Source of the DNA: Valencia hispanica
Lineage: Eukaryota; Chordata; Actinopteri; Cyprinodontiformes; Valenciidae
Length of the DNA stretch: 64,000 nt
Reading direction: 5' to 3'
Assembly (NCBI GenBank): GCA_963556495.2
Contig: OY747703.1
Coordinates: 33,839,296-33,903,295 of the forward strand
Of this stretch, positions 1-48,195 are shown piece after piece. The position numbers were made by a program, and so were the translations under genes. The notes below the pieces were generated by a model. That model was not told the DNA's origin. It was given only the letters and a program-made list of their open reading frames with translations, and did not search any database. Numbering within the stretch: the first letter of the stretch is position 1; every line of letters starts with the position of its first letter.

Positions 1-1300
1 CCCCTCGCTTCCCAAGGTGAAAACAATGTAAAAGTTATGGCACATCCATCCATTGATTTGTCTATGCATTTACTTTGGATGGGTTCAAAGTCACCTGGTG
101 ACATCGTAATGTAGAGCTGAGTATCATCTGCATAGTTATGGTAGATAATCTTATTGGTTGCTATAATCTGGGCTAGTGGGAGCATGTAGATATTAACTAA
201 GAGGTGCCCCAGGATGGAGCCCTTGGGCACCCCACATGTGATTTCTGTTCACTCTGATAAAAAGTTTCCTATTGAAACAAAGAAGTCCCTGTTCTTTAGG
301 TAAGACTCGAACCAGCCAAGTACTGTACCAGAGAGTCCGACCTAGCTCTTCAGACTGAAAAACATCCAAGCTGTTGGTCATTGTTATGAAGCTATTTTAC
401 TGCTGAAACAGCTTTTTCAATAATTTTACTGATGAATGGAAGACTACAAAATTGTTGTCCAGATTATTCTTTTTTAGCAGTGGTTTAATAACTGATGTTT
501 TTAAAGCCTGGGGGAAGACAGCTGACAGGAGCGATGAGTTCACTATTTGAATCAGATCAGACCCAATGACAGGGAAAACTTTCTTAAGGAAAGCTTTGGG
601 TTGGATATCAAGACAGCAAGAGGAAGAGCTTAATTGGTTTATGATTTCTTCAATGTTTTTTTGGTTTAATTCATGAAATTTTGATATTTTTTCTACATTG
701 GTGTTAGTTGGGTATAACATTGGTTGTCGGCTCGGTGCTGTGGTACAGACCGACCGTCTAATTGTTAGAATCTTTTCAGTGAAAAAACTGGCAAATTCAT
801 TGCAGGCCCTGGTAGAGTTTAGTTCTGGGGCTACTGTCACTAAAGGATTAGTTAGTCTTTCCACTGTTGCAAACATAATCCGTTCATTATTAATGTTTCT
901 GTTAATGATTTCAGGGAAGAAAGTTTCCCTAGCATATCTAAAGTTAGCTGATACCTGTTCAGTTTATCTTTGTAGATCTCACAGTGAACCCGGGGGCGAG
1001 TTTTCTGCCATTTTCTCTCGGCTCGTCAACACTCCCTTTTTTCACTACGTACCAGTGGATCATTCATCAATAAAGACTACTTTCACTTTAGTTGGAGCAA
1101 TGGAATCAATGATGTCTGAGATTTTCGCGAGGAAATTACATACCAGCCTTTTTACTGAGTTGGGAGATGAAGAGGATGTGGTGGAAGGGTAAATACGTTT
1201 AAAGGTTTCAACTGAACTGTCTCCTAGAAAATGCTTTTTTACAATTGTCTCACTCAGTTTGAGGAATCTGGAGACATTTTTGCGCTTAAAAGGAAAAATG
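1..1300 (-). mobile_element. L2/CR1-like LINE reverse transcriptase fragment, degenerate
   Basis: Read on the minus strand, the open segment 876-397 contains NEFASFFTEKI and PKAFLKKVFP...ALKTSVIKPLLKK, the stretch just before the reverse transcriptase core in fish non-LTR elements. Further on, the catalytic YADD box (YADDTQLYITMSPGDFEP) is read around 137-85. Frame changes and a shortened middle show it is dead. It lies in kcnq5 intron 3 and continues past the left edge. The right limit is approximate. Confidence 0.8.
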
Positions 1301-1636
1301 AGGCACTAGCTGGACATAAGCTGTGATCTCATGTTATCCAGACAACTGCACTAAAAGTACAATCACACATGCCACTTTAAACCTACAAAAAAATAACTGT
1401 TTGTGTTAGTGCTGTTTAGAGGGCGGTATAAGATGGGTTCTGACTGTATGCAGATTAATGTAATTTCAACAAAAATTAATTTCAGAGTAAATTTAAGAAC
1501 TTTTGTTGTACCTCTGTTTGTCTTTGGATTTTTTTTTTTTTGACTTTTAGCTGCAACTCCAACTTAATCTGTCTGGAGTTTTAGTTCTAAATAATGATAA
1601 TTTTCTCTTTGTCATGTTTTACCTTCTCTCCTCCAG

Positions 1637-28833
<27,197 letters not shown>

Positions 28834-29389
28834 ACCCACAAAATGTTCAGAAGACGCACAAATCTCACCTCAGAGACAGTTTTTTTTTTTGGAGGGGGGG
28901 GGTTGGGAATTTCACATGGGGTCTTGTCGTCTTTTTTATTTTTATCTTAATTCTATTGATAAGATTCTGTTTTTTTTCATACAGGCAAATCATGTTGGCA
29001 TGAGTTATTCTGTGTTTTAATGTGTGCTTGACAATTCTCAGATAATAGATGAATGCTTGAAAAATTAGAACACAATTACTGTGTTAAATTAAGTAATGGA
29101 TGGGTCGATGTGCTATATAGCATGAACTGCATGTTTTCAGTCAAAAGCAAAAATATGAAACTACACTTACAAGCATGGCCACCCAACACTTAACTAGTTT
29201 ATTTTGAGTAAAAAGCTTGTAGTGGTCCATAACAGCTGAAACGAACGTTACCTCACCACTGAGGAACAAGAGGACATTTGGTTTTCATAAAATCGTATCC
29301 ATTTTGGGAAGTCAGACCTCTGCAAGTGTACCATCATTTGAATGGTGTGACCATATTTCTCTTAATCCATGTTTTTTTCTAGGCCTCTT

Positions 29390-29940
29390 TTTGAATAGTG
29401 TTAGTTGAAAAACCCAGTAAATAAGTGTTCACACCTCTGATAAAATGCTAGCTTTTTGTGACGTTAAAAATTGAGACCCAAAAAAATCCTTTCAGAAAAT
29501 TTCTACAGTGCCATTGAATTTTATTTTGTTTGTCCAAATTATGGGCCACAATTCCAAAAGCTGACTTGAAAACATAAATAGTCACCATATGTTTTGGAAT
29601 TCGCAGTATTTTTTGTAAGGACATCGGAAGCATCATGCTGAGGCGCTACTGTTCTTCAAATTGAACAGGAGTTTTTGTTATGCTAATTGAAATAATGAAC
29701 AATTCCAATTATTAGAGAGGTTTGACCACAAATCTTTAGGTATCTGCAAGAAGGCTGAAGAACATTTTCTATTCCTAAAATTTTTCAGCATCACAATGAA
29801 ACCACTGCACCCCTGAAGAAAACCTTTTGGAATTACCTAGCAGGAACCCAGAACTGTATAAAACAGAATATCTGCAGGATCACCTAAAGAGGGTTGTAGA
29901 CAAGCGTTGTTCTCACAGCCAGAGTTTCGGAGAGCTTTTT
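29390..29940. mobile_element. Tc1-like DNA transposon remnant (third family)
   Basis: Phrases such as GGAAGCATCATGCTGAGGCG, TACAGTGCCATTGAATTTTA and CAAGAAGGCTGAAGAACATT have the look of a decayed Tc1-type gene. No reading frame or clear termini are left, so the call and limits are tentative. Confidence 0.4.
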
Positions 29941-30002
29941 CAAAGTACAGTGGGCCGTTATTATTGTCAACTCAAGTAACTCAATTCAACTCAACTCAAT
30001 GC

Positions 30003-30554
30003 TTAAAGCTGCTGTCCGAAGTATTTGAGGGAGAAAGAGATTTTTTGAATCCCACTATCAAGGTCCTTCCCAAAACACCCTTCCTCCCGTCCCACCCGCT
30101 CTGTCTAACTCCACCTCAACAGTTGTGCAGTGCATCACCTGTGTTTTCACAGCGGGTCAAAGAGGAAAGCAGCGAGCAATCACCCGATTGTATCACCCGA
30201 TTGTATTTCATTTTGGACATTTCAGAGGTGAGCGACTTCTCCATGACTGACGCTCTCTTCCAACATGGCGACTAAACAGGAGCGTTCTGTGTGCGTGGCC
30301 CAATCATCACAGGTTTGCGCGGTGCACATGTAAGTTAATTGACAGTCAACAAGGCGGAAACTCAAATTCTATTGGCTAAAAAAATTTGCCGGTCAGTGTA
30401 AAATGCATAAAGGTCTGTGGGAGGAAGGGGGTCTTAGTAAGAATAACAAATGTTGTGGAGCACCAGCCTTTTATCATAGTATTGAACCCCACTATCATTT
30501 TAAAGATTTATAAAACTTTGATACAGAAATAGACTCTCCGGACTGCAACTTTAA
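30003..30554. mobile_element. Non-autonomous MITE with imperfect inverted ends
   Basis: The left end TTAAAGCTGCTGTCCGAAG and the reverse complement of the right end TTAAAGTTGCAGTCCGGAG agree at 16 of 19 bases. The ACCCCACTATCA / CCCACTATCAAGG motif recurs near both ends. No coding capacity is seen. Confidence 0.6.
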
Positions 30555-31454
30555 CATCTCCTGAATGACAATCAAATAAGTATTAGTGTAAGGGTGAGCA
30601 TGATTATGCAACTAATCTTGGTATTTTTACTTTTGGCATTTTTTTTTTATTTCTCCTCTAACGCATTTGTTTTTTAGTTGAATTGGTCAGGATATAAGTG
30701 AGAATAAAGGGGGACACATTTTTGAAAATACTTTTCATGGTCTCATTTGTTTACATCACAAAGCAAAATAATGGGTGGGGCTATGCCTTTTTTTGTGTTC
30801 ACTGTGCAATCCTGCTTAGTATGGAGGCTGAAATCTCAGTAAAGCAAAAAAAATCACTGAAACCTGGAGTGCTTTTCATAATAAGCAACTACTTCAATAT
30901 GTCTAAAACATCACTGAATTGTAGTGAACAGGCCTATATACATCCAAATATAAGAACTTATTTTTGGAAATTGTATTTATAGCTGCTTTTTAATCTAATG
31001 AACTCACCTCAAAAACACTTCATTGATTCATTTTCTCATTTGTGTTTTTTAATGCAAAAGACAGGAACTATGCTGCTAATGTCTGTAATAAAAGAACACA
31101 TCAAGCTATAGTGCCGTAATAGTTGTTACTGTCTGTTAACATTTAAGCTCCATCATTCTTGCCTGCTTCAAATGGATGCGGATACAGAGCACCAAAAGCC
31201 CTATTTTTTAGATGATATCAAGATAATAACATTTGTCAAATTAAACACTGCTTTTTAGTTGCGTCACTGGGGATGCAATATTTATCACAACTTAACATAG
31301 CCTAAAAAGAAGGTCTCACATTGCTAATTTGTGCCATCTAGGAGACTTGAAGTGACTATGCCTTGTCCCTTTTTACTACAGCTAACATTATTTCTTAAAG
31401 CTGCTATGAAAACATTCTGGAGTATGATTTTAGGCAATGTATGCATCTGTATTT

Positions 31455-31575
<121 letters not shown>

Positions 31576-34500
31576 AAACAATTCTCAGATAACAGTTTAA
31601 CATGTTTTTTATTGAGCTACAACGTATTCTTTGTTGAAACTACATTCATGTGGACTAGGAAAATGAGTAGCTGCTTCTATCTCCAGATTATTGTTACTCA
31701 GTAAAGATGGTTCAGCCATGGACTGAAACATTTGCTGAATGTAATTTTCTGGCTTACAAATTTTGTTTGTTGGAAAATGTGGGATCTTTTTCTTTCAGAT
31801 ACCCTTTAGCTTTTTACCATCTGTTAAGCTTGCTCTTGATCGAGATTGTTTTGGCTTGTTGAACTGGACTTGGGATCAGAATGTGTATCTTATTAGTAGA
31901 AACTCAAGATTGCTTGAACTGCTAAGCAGTGAAAATACAGCACACCATCATCTTTCTGTTGCATAGGGCAGAACTGAATGCAGTTACAAGGCCTTACATG
32001 TTTTCGCTATGTTTATCTAAAGCATCCAAAGCCTGACTAGTTCATAATCACCTTGATATATTTTGTAGATTTATATTAACTTCTGTCCCCTGGAGATAAA
32101 GAAAAATCCAGTATAATTTTTTAAAGTAAAGTAAATTTTCAGTGTGTGTGTGTGTGTGTGCATGAGAGCATAAGGGTGCATACCCTTTTAGTCTGTCAGA
32201 TTGACGGATCACTGCATAAATATCTTTACACTTCTTGTGTTTGTTGTAAAAGGGATGTAAACGATAACATGAAAAGTAAAAATGATACTAAATGTTTTAC
32301 CATTGAACAGAAACTCTGTATGTTAATGAAAATACAACAACTGCACCTGCAAGGTCCTTTAGCAAAACCAAAGCAGTGATCATTACTCCGAAATTGTCTC
32401 TAATATAAGGCACACATATTTTTCTACCTTTTAAGCATAGTAAAGAAAACACCAATATGACACAGAAGAAAAATAAATGTAGAATGTCTCTCACATTTGC
32501 AGTTTGGTAAGAATCACTGTTGACTTATTGAACTATGTAGACTGTTAGGTGTATGTTTCAGAAATGGACTAAAATATTTATTGTTCAAGTTCCAATTTAT
32601 GTAAATTTCAGTTTGAGATTTGACTTGGCATTTACAATTTTAAAAGATAGTTCTCTGTTGAATATGAGGCATAGCAATATGGTAGAGATTCCTAAATTAA
32701 GACTTGGATACAAATCAGCAAACAAATAAGTTAATGGAAAATTGGCGAGTTATGATATCTGTACGACTTATTGGTGCATCTCTGATTCAGACTTACCTTT
32801 AAAATTTTGGGAAACAGACTATAGACGTCATGAAACTATAGCTTTCCACAAAACTACAAGTTATAATGCTCTGTTTTTTTATTTTACTTGTATTAACCTA
32901 TAGATCCAAACTTATGTAGAATGCCACCAGTAGATAGAGGTAGAGAACGTTATAAAAACAGTATCAACAGTTGCTAGTTTCAGCAAGCAACTGTTGTATA
33001 ATACTAAAGAAAAAAACCCTTGCAGGAATAGCTGTAAAATGTCTGCTTATTGTAACTAGTACAAAACTGACAGTCCTAAAAATGTAACACTAATTCAGTA
33101 TGATGCAGTTTTGAAAGCAAGTTTTGAAAGTCAAGAGTAACATACAGTATGTATGAAATGGAAATGTGAGGTAAACCTATTTGCACAGCACATTTTACCT
33201 TTGGTTAACAGCATGTAATGTTTTCAGTTTGTGCAACCATATGTTTGCTCTCAATAAAATCAAATAATTTCCCTATTGACATTTAAATGTATTTTGCATG
33301 AGGAGATATCTATGTCCAAATGGATCTTTTAACTGAGAATGGCTGCAAGTTTCTTACATCCTAACATGTTTGGTTCATAAATAATTGCATCTGAAGCACC
33401 CAAGCTCTATTTTAGGTCTACCAAATATTCATAACATACTGTATACTGGTGCCTTGCTTTTGTGGTAAATTTGTCTTTTAGTTTCCTGAAAGGTGCATCT
33501 GAATCCTCAGAAAAAGGCACTGCACCCCTCTGTTTCTCTCTTTGCGGCGTAGTACTTTTTTATAATTTTGATAGTGGGCATAAAATGGGCAATTGCCATA
33601 TTAAAGTTTTGTCTTATTTCTTTTAATTTATTTAAATTATGTCCACATATTTACACATTCCCAATAACCTTGGTTAGATTAAGGATGCCTGTAATGTAAT
33701 AATGCAAATGAACTCTTATTCTAATTCATGAATAAAAGGAATTCTTCAAGAAACTTGTTTTGTGTTTTTCACTGCATCACTCACAGATACACAAAGGTTT
33801 GACTTTAGACTTAACCCTACAAGCCCAAACATATCATTTTTAAAATGAATAGTTTTCAGACCAAAACACATTTAACAATGTTGCCACTTTCCTCAAACCC
33901 AATCAAGTAACTAAATTGCTGAATATATTTCGTACATTCTCCATGAAAATGCATAGATAAGAACTTGTAAAATAGTTTATGGTTATGAGTAGATATAAAA
34001 AGAGATTTACATAAACTGTATAGAAAGATACAGGTAAATTGGACTGAATTTTCCTGCATTAGGTCAGTTCAGATTAACAAAACAAATGCAATTTACTAAA
34101 TTCCAAAATGAGAGATGTTTTATTACCTCCTTTACAATTTGAAGTTTACATAAACTAAAATCTGTCTTTAATAGTTTGGGAAAGCCAAGACAATGATAAC
34201 ATGGGTTTTAATCTTCTAATTCACAACACCTGACACACCTGGATGCACACCTTTGGATTTATTTTAAGGTCGACCTCAAAGACACTACTTCCATGTGTGT
34301 AACAACCCCGGAACAGAAGCAAAAAAACAACGTAAAGATGCTGGCTGAAGAGGATAAGATAGTCTCATCCACAGTGAAACTATAACTACAATTTAAAAGA
34401 AATATATGTAATACACGTAAATGGCATGATGTATGTATGGTGAATGACCCAAAGGCTCTCAAAGAACATCTCTCATTATTTTTGGCACTAAGCAAATAAA

Positions 34501-35317
34501 AAAAAGCAGGAAACATTTAGTTTAATTTAATGTGTAACAGTGAGGAAAAACAGGCCAGTCTTTTTAATATAGTGTATGTAAAGATCTGGTTTTTACTGTA
34601 CATGAACGCAAAAGCCAAATACATTAAAAGTCATAGAAGAAAATAACAGGAAACGAGGTGATGTATTTTTATAAACCAGAATTTTCATACAAATATTTGT
34701 TATATTAGGCTTTGAAGCGTTAACAAAAACACCAGAAACAAATGTAGTTTTTAAACATCTTTTACTTTTATGAACATATTTTCACAAATACCAGCATTTA
34801 AGGTGCACACACTTTACAGTGATGTGTATCAGATCTACTTAAAGCTTAGGTCAAGCAGGGTGTTTCGTTTAAATACTTAAGTTTCTAAAGCTGGTTCCAT
34901 GAAGGTGCTATAAACAAACATGCAAACAGCCTGTATCGTTCTGGCTGCTGAGCTTAACAGTTTTAAAGCAGGAACAAGACGCATTACTTCTACAAAGACC
35001 ACGGAGAAGAGCATCTCTGCTGTGCTACTACAGGACTTCTCTAAATAAACTAGCAGGTTACATTTGACTACAACAGCACATATTTGAACCTTAATGCAAA
35101 TCTGTTATCCTCAAGCACAGAACAAGATACAATCAAACGTACATATAACAGTGAGCTAACATTTTAATCTGTAACTGAAAGAATTGTTTTTCCTTCGTCT
35201 GCTTTTGCGATGCATTGTGATAATGGACCAGATGTTTACTATGTTGTGTAAATGGAGCAAGATGTTTGCGGGTCTTCTCCCTCGCTGAACGTTTGGGGCA
35301 GCAGCCCAGCACAACGT

Positions 35318-41799
<6,482 letters not shown>

Positions 41800-43348
41800 T
41801 CAGCCTGGAAGACGCTGAACAATCCTACATGTTAGAATCAAACAACATGCAGTATATAAAATATACAATCTAACCAATAGGGACAATGCTGATCAATAAC
41901 AACTGAACTTTAATTTATGCTCCACACTTTAATACTATGTTAACTGAACAGATAAAGTACTTTAATTTTAAATAAGAAATTAAGCCGGCTCTGATAAAGC
42001 CAATGCGTCATCCGTCCATTTAGGTTAGATACACCGCAATGCAGTACGAGATATTGAACTTTACCCGAGACTGCATCATTCTCTGCATCGTTTACTTTAA
42101 CTAAATTAAAGAAGGAAATCCTGGAAGCAAAACTCAGCAGATGTTTACCCACTGCCATTTGAGTCAGCGATGGTTGTTAAAAAAGAAAACACCTTTAAAT
42201 ATCAAATTTGATTCTCAAATTTACTGAATGGAGTTTTACAAATGTGCTCCTACCTTACAAGCCCATTACTATGGAGTAATGTAATGGTAATGTAGTTTAC
42301 CATTGAAGAAAATGATAAACTATATTTAATTAACGTATCGACACATGCAAAGCTTAAAATGTTTCCCAGCTCCTGAGAGAAAGTTTAAACACAAACGTCA
42401 CGATGAATGGGAAATACTATCATATTCATTAACTAGGGATGTAAGAAAATATCGATACACCAATATATTGCGATATGTTATTTCCCAATATTGTATCGAT
42501 ATTCCTTTTTTTTATTTTAGGATTTGAATGGAACCATTATTGATGACAGTCATTTTTGTAGTAAATATAAAAGTATGACTGGCAGTTGCTGGCTGTTTTA
42601 ACCATCTTTGTCGCAGTGGATCAACTAGATCTAGTAATAAAACTGGATGTGTTAAAGTATGAAACAGGTTGGAGTGTTTAGAATGCTGTGACAGTTTTTT
42701 TTACAGTTTAATTCAGTTTTAAAAATATTTATAAGTATTTTTTTATTTATTAGATGATTAACATTAGTAATTACAAAATTACCCTACTATATGTAATTTC
42801 TAGACAACATGATTTCAAACAAATGTGTCCTTTTTTCAATTGGACCTTTCTGAATTTTTTTTTACATAAAGTGCCTTGCAAAAGTAGTCACAGCCCCTTT
42901 TTTACATGTTGTTACATTACACCTAAAAACTTTGATGTATTTTATTGCAAGTTTATGCTGACTCATTCAATAAATTTAAGTGTTATTAAAAAGCCGATTT
43001 ATTTCAGTAACTCAATTAACAAAGTGAAACCCATTATATAGATTAATCACAGACAATTATTTTTTTTCTGTTATTTCAGATTATTTTCCGCTTATATCTA
43101 ATTAAAACACGACATTTAAGATTAGAATATCACATCAGACCAATAAAAAACATTTTTATACAGAAATGTAGGCCTAATGATAAGTATGTTTAACACCTGC
43201 TTAAAGGTTGTTACAAAGGTACTTTTAATTTGACAAACGCACCCTTTTCAGCCAGCCCGAATCAGTCCTTTGTAAACCAATTGTTGCTGTAATTACAGAT
43301 ACAGTTGGAAGCCTCATGGGGTGTATCTCTACATGCTTTGCAGATATA

Positions 43349-44822
43349 AACTCAGCAAAAAAAGAAACGTCCCTTTTTCAGGACTGTGTATTTCAACAAT
43401 AATGTTGTAAAAATCCAAATAACTTTACAGATCTTCATTGTAAAGGGTTTAAACAATGTTTTCCATGCATGTTCAATTAACCATAATCAATTAATTAACA
43501 TGCACCTGTGGAATGGTCGTTAAGACCTTAACAGCTTACAGAAAGTAGGCATTTAAAGGTCACAGTTCTAAAAACGCAGGACACTAAAGAGACTTGTCTA
43601 CCGACTGTGAAAAAGACCCAAAGAAAGATGCCCAGGGTCCCTGCTCATCTGCGTGAACGTGAATTAGGCATCCTGCAGGGAGGAATGAGGACTGCTGATG
43701 TGGCTAGGGCAATAAATTGCCAAGACAGCGCTACAGGGAGACAGGAAGGACAGCTGATCATCATCGCAGTGGAAGACGTGTAACAACACCTGCACAGGAT
43801 CGGTACATCCGAATATAACACCTGCGTGACAGGTACAGGAGGGCCACAACAACTGCCCGTGTCACGTACCAGGAACACACAATCCCTCCATCAGTGCTCA
43901 GACTGTCCGCAATAGACTGAGAGAGGCTGGACTGAGGGCTTGTAGGCCTGTTGTAAGGCAGGTCCTTACCAGACATCACCAGCAACAACAACGCCGCCTA
44001 TGGGCACAAACCCACCTTCGCTGGACCAGACAGGAGTGGCAAAAAGTGCTCTTCACTGATGAGTCACGGTTTTGTCTCACCAGGGGTGATGGACGGATTC
44101 TTGTTTATCGTCGAAGGAATGAGCGTTACACCGAGGCCTGTACCCTGGAGCGGGATCGATTTGGAGGTGGGGGGTCCGTCATGGTCTGGGGCGGTATATC
44201 ACATCACCATCGGACTGAGCTTGTTGTCATTGCAGGCAATCTCAATGCCTTGCGGTACAGGGAAGACATCCTCCTCCCTCATGTGGTACCCTTTATGCAT
44301 GCTCATCCGGACATGATCCTCCAGCAGGACAATACCACCAGCCATACTGCTCGTTCTGTGCGTGAGTTTCAGCATGACAGCAATGTCAATGTTCTGCCAT
44401 GGCCAGCGAAGAGCCCGGATCTCAATCCCATTGAGCACGTCTGGGACCTGTTGGATCACAGGGTGAGGGCCAGGGCCATTCCCCCCAGAAATGTCCAGGA
44501 ACTTCCAAGTGCCTTGGTGGAAGAGTGGAGTAACATCTCACAGCAAGAACTGACAAATCTGGTCCAGTCCATGAGGAGGAGATGGACTGCAGTACTTCAA
44601 GCAGCTGGTGGCCACACCAGATACTGACTGGTACTTTTGATTTTGAGCCTCCCTTCATTCAAGGACACATTATTCTATTTCTGTCACATGTCTGTGAAAC
44701 ATTTTTAGTTTATGTCTTATGATGTTGACTCTTTTAGTGTTCATACAAATATTTAAACACATGAAGTTTACTGAAAGTAAAAATAGTTGAAAGTCAGAGG
44801 ACGTTTCTTTTTTTGCTGGGTT
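43349..44822 (+). mobile_element. Tc1-like transposon, nearly full length
   Basis: The terminal inverted repeats are alike except for one base over the outer 24 (AACTCAGCAAAAAAAGAAAC at the left; the right end reads GTTTCTTTTTTTGCTGGGTT), and TA flanks both sides. At 1,474 bp it has the normal Tc1 size. It encodes one broken transposase. The well preserved ends indicate a fairly recent insertion. Confidence 0.93.
43628..44627 (+). pseudogene. Tc1 transposase, broken in the DNA-binding region
   Basis: The frame starts MPRVPAHLRERELGILQGGM (an HTH start) at 43628 and hits an in-frame TAA at 43781. The catalytic part is open in another frame from 44046 to 44627. It keeps the DDE residues: LFTDESRF (first D), LQQDNTTSHTAR (second D) and SPDLNPIEHVWD (E), a DD34E arrangement, and ends QAAGGHTRY. 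A stop and frameshift between the two halves make it inactive as it stands. Confidence 0.9.
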
Positions 44823-47697
44823 TAGAAACTGAAAACATTGCCATGTCTTTTTTGCAAAGTAACTTAACCTCAGTCATATTTTATGGAGATTGTCCACGAA
44901 CATCAAGTTTCAAGTCTTGCCACAAATTCTCAATTTGATTTAAATCTTGACTTTGACTAGCCAATGCTAAAAGGAGGGCATGCCTTAGTTTAAACTTTTC
45001 CATTGTAGCTCTGGCTGCAAATTTAATGTCATTCTCCTGCTGGAAGGAGAACATCTGCCCCAGTCTTAACTCTTTCACAGCCTTTCTTCCAGAATTGTTA
45101 TGTATGTTCCTCCATTAAAATTCCCCATGGGGTTTAATATCCCTCACAGGTTGGCAGAGAAAAGGAAGAAAATGTTCTGTCAAAAATTTATTGGTTTTCT
45201 GGAAGCTAGTCATCTGCTCAGATCAGTCTGTCTGACTGTTGGGACTCTCAACAACCTGCATAAAACATTTGACCATTGTGAAATGTTTAGTAAAGAGTAC
45301 CTAATATTTTTGTAAGGGTCTTGTTTAATTTTTTGAGTCCCACATGGAGAAATGTGTTTCTTTAAATTTGAGTTTATGTGCCAACTTAAATAATCATTAA
45401 AAAAAGATATTTTGACAAATCATGCCCAGTTATTCCTGCCTACTACAACTCAAATTTAAGAACTTATATTTATTGAGATATGCATATTCCTCATTCTTAT
45501 TTATGGATGCAGACAGCTCCAAAAAGTTCTCTCCAGTTATATCAGTGATTTGTGTTTGATTTAGGGGCCACTCGATTATTTATACATTTAACTCCCTCCT
45601 CTCTTGTAGTTGTAAGCTTATTTATCTTACCTTATAACTGCATGATGATGATGATATTATCACCATCTTTTACCATGGAGATGGTGTGTTGAGAGGGATG
45701 TATTTTGTTAGTTTTCCACCACACATAGTGATCTGGATGTAGGGCTGTAAGTTAAATTTTGGTATAATTTGACCAGTGTATTACATAAAATTTCAAACAG
45801 ATACATTAAAGTTTGTGGTTCTATTGTGACAAAATGTAAACGTGAGAATTATTGTTAAATAATGTAACTAATCCTAATCCAACTTTCCCAATAAGTTTGT
45901 TTCCCATTTGTTAATGTTACTAGATGAGTAGCTAACATAGGACGAAAATGTAATATACATATCTATATAATATTAATGTTGGATGCACATAATGCGTTGA
46001 GCATGGGCAGTCAGTGCTCAATGTATTAGCATGTATTATCACCTTGCCTACAGGATAAGGGAGAATTTAGGAAGAAAATAGCCATTACAAGTAGCCATTA
46101 CATTTAATTAAAACGAAAAGCTGCCAGTAATGGCTTTCTGTTCATTTCATGGTATGGCCAGCAACTCATACCATTAATTACCTGTAAACACGAATATGTC
46201 ACAAAATTCACTTATATTTAAATTGTAAATACACTACATTTAAAGGCATACAAGTAGTTAATGATTTGGACACATTACCTTACCGCTGGCTAACTTTTCT
46301 TTGAGGTAATGAACTGAGCTAGTAGTTGGCACAGGAATGTTTTTTCGGACAGTCTAGTGCTACTAAATGGCCATGCTTCTGAATTTCAGTCACTAGGTAA
46401 CTTGAAGAATGGCAATTGGTATTTCTCTGTTTATTTGAAGAGATGTTGCCTTATAAATTCAGTGTTTTCATCAACATGTCCGATGCTGAAAAAAACACTG
46501 AATAAAAATAACAGGTCATGCACCTGTCCGTATGTTCCACGATGACTCTTGCTTTGAGATGGAAAAGCAAAATAAAGAATCAGTCTGCAACTCTAAATAT
46601 GGATGAGTAAAAAAAAAAGAAAGAAAACAGAGTGGCATTACTTTGAAGCAGTGTGCAATGGAAAACATCAAAGCGCAGTGCTGATGCAATACTGCAGAGG
46701 TGAGGGCGTTTTGGGGAATTTGGGTCTGCATGTCTTAGCATCCTCCTCCCAGACGGTTAACACAGCACTGTTTATTCTACTGTGACAGCAGCATGATGGG
46801 AGAAGCAGAAGCTTCCCCGCACGACTTCCATGAGAAATATTTTCAATTGAAACTGCGCCACTCAGGCCTAACCAGCCTTAGAACACCCCGTTTCACTTTT
46901 AATGGGATCAAATGACAGCAGGCATCACTGACACTCCACATTCAGCTGCATCCAGACTTGTTATGGATTTCTTTTCATAACAAGTCCCCGAAGTCAGCAG
47001 CCTTTAAATTGGAGCATGACACAAAAAAATGAATAAAATGTTCATTGTTTGCATAAGAGTTGTCCAGGAAACCATTGCCCAACCTACCTTTGCCTGTAAG
47101 GTGTGCTCACTGGTCCACAATAGGGATGAAACAGGAGATGCTGCGTGTTGTGCTGTCCTGGGACTGACGCACACAAGGTACTGCTGTATCAACTGCCGTC
47201 GAATGCGTCATTCACTGAAACTACGAGGCTCAACCACTAGATGGAGCCCTGCTGCCACTCTGCACAGCTTGGTGGCGCAAAGGTACACTGCTTTCCGTGA
47301 TGAGTTACTTTTTTCAGTCTAATGCTGTGACTTTATACTACCTAATATATATTGCTGTGACTTTATGCTACTTAATTTATATTCTAAGACATTTGTACAT
47401 TTATCTGATCCATCATTGATACATTTAACTTGACCCTCCTTTCTATATTTGGATATCTTGTGGTGTATGCATTAATCTAAGATATTGTGTTTTTCTTTTT
47501 GCTGAATGATTATAAAAACACCATAATCACCCACTACTGTCTTTCTTTGATCCACAGGCCTTTTAATGTTGCTTATCAACATTAACTATGGACTTTGGGA
47601 TTCCTCTTCATACAAAGGTTGCCAAGAAATCTATTTAAAATTGATATTTAGTACAGAATTATAATGTTATATCCATGTTCTTGTCATCTCAATCATC

Positions 47698-48195
47698 TGG
47701 AAGTTTGTCGACTTGACTATTGTCCAACAAATAATTACAAACACCCTGGACAAGAAGGATAAGTCACAAAAGGCCATACTAAAGACAGTTCTATTCATAG
47801 AGGGCTGTAGCCACACAAATTAATGCAGTTGTGTGTATGACAAAATTGTGTTTTAAAAAAGGTGTAAAAGCAGAGTTAGTGTTTGAAGTTGCACCACACA
47901 AGGTGTATTCTAGACATATGCTACAGCTGTTGCTTTCTTGGTGTTAAAGCCAGTCTTGAACAGAGACACTGTAAGAAGCATCCTACCTGGGCCAAAGAGA
48001 CAGTTGAACAGTGGTCAGATTTTCAGATAAAAGTAAATGTGCTATTTCATCTAGAGAGCAAGAGACCCAGCAATGCAGATGAGCTGAAGGCTGAAATTAA
48101 AGCAATCTGGGCTCCCCTAACACCTCAACAGAGCCACAAACTTTTCACCTCTATGCCACGATGCAGTAATTCATACAAAAAGGATTCCTGACCAA
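47698..48195 (+). mobile_element. Tc1/mariner-like remnant (family B)
   Basis: GACTTGACTATTGTCCAACA, ACAAAAGGCCATACTAAAGA, AGAAGCATCCTACCTGGGCC and GAACAGTGGTCAGATTTTCA are in the order of the family-B transposase gene also seen at 16518 and 27010. The open frame at 47883-48191 is a decayed part of it. Confidence 0.55.

Larger units (their letters stand above)
42871..45120 (-). mobile_element. Old Tc1-like transposon (family A) split by a younger Tc1
   Basis: The left piece begins GTGCCTTGCAAAAGTAGTCA and has CCAATTGTTGCTGTAATTAC just before 43348. After the inserted element (43349-44822), the right piece continues with AAGTCTTGCCACAAATTCTC, TTGACTTTGACTAGCC and GCTGGAAGGAGAACATCTGC. The pieces are in the correct order for one degraded reverse-strand element. 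The right limit is approximate. Confidence 0.6.

Noticed and set aside
41940..42158. Minus-strand 72-codon frame upstream of eef1a1
   Set aside because: No family resemblance. It is more likely 5' flanking or non-coding first-exon sequence of eef1a1.
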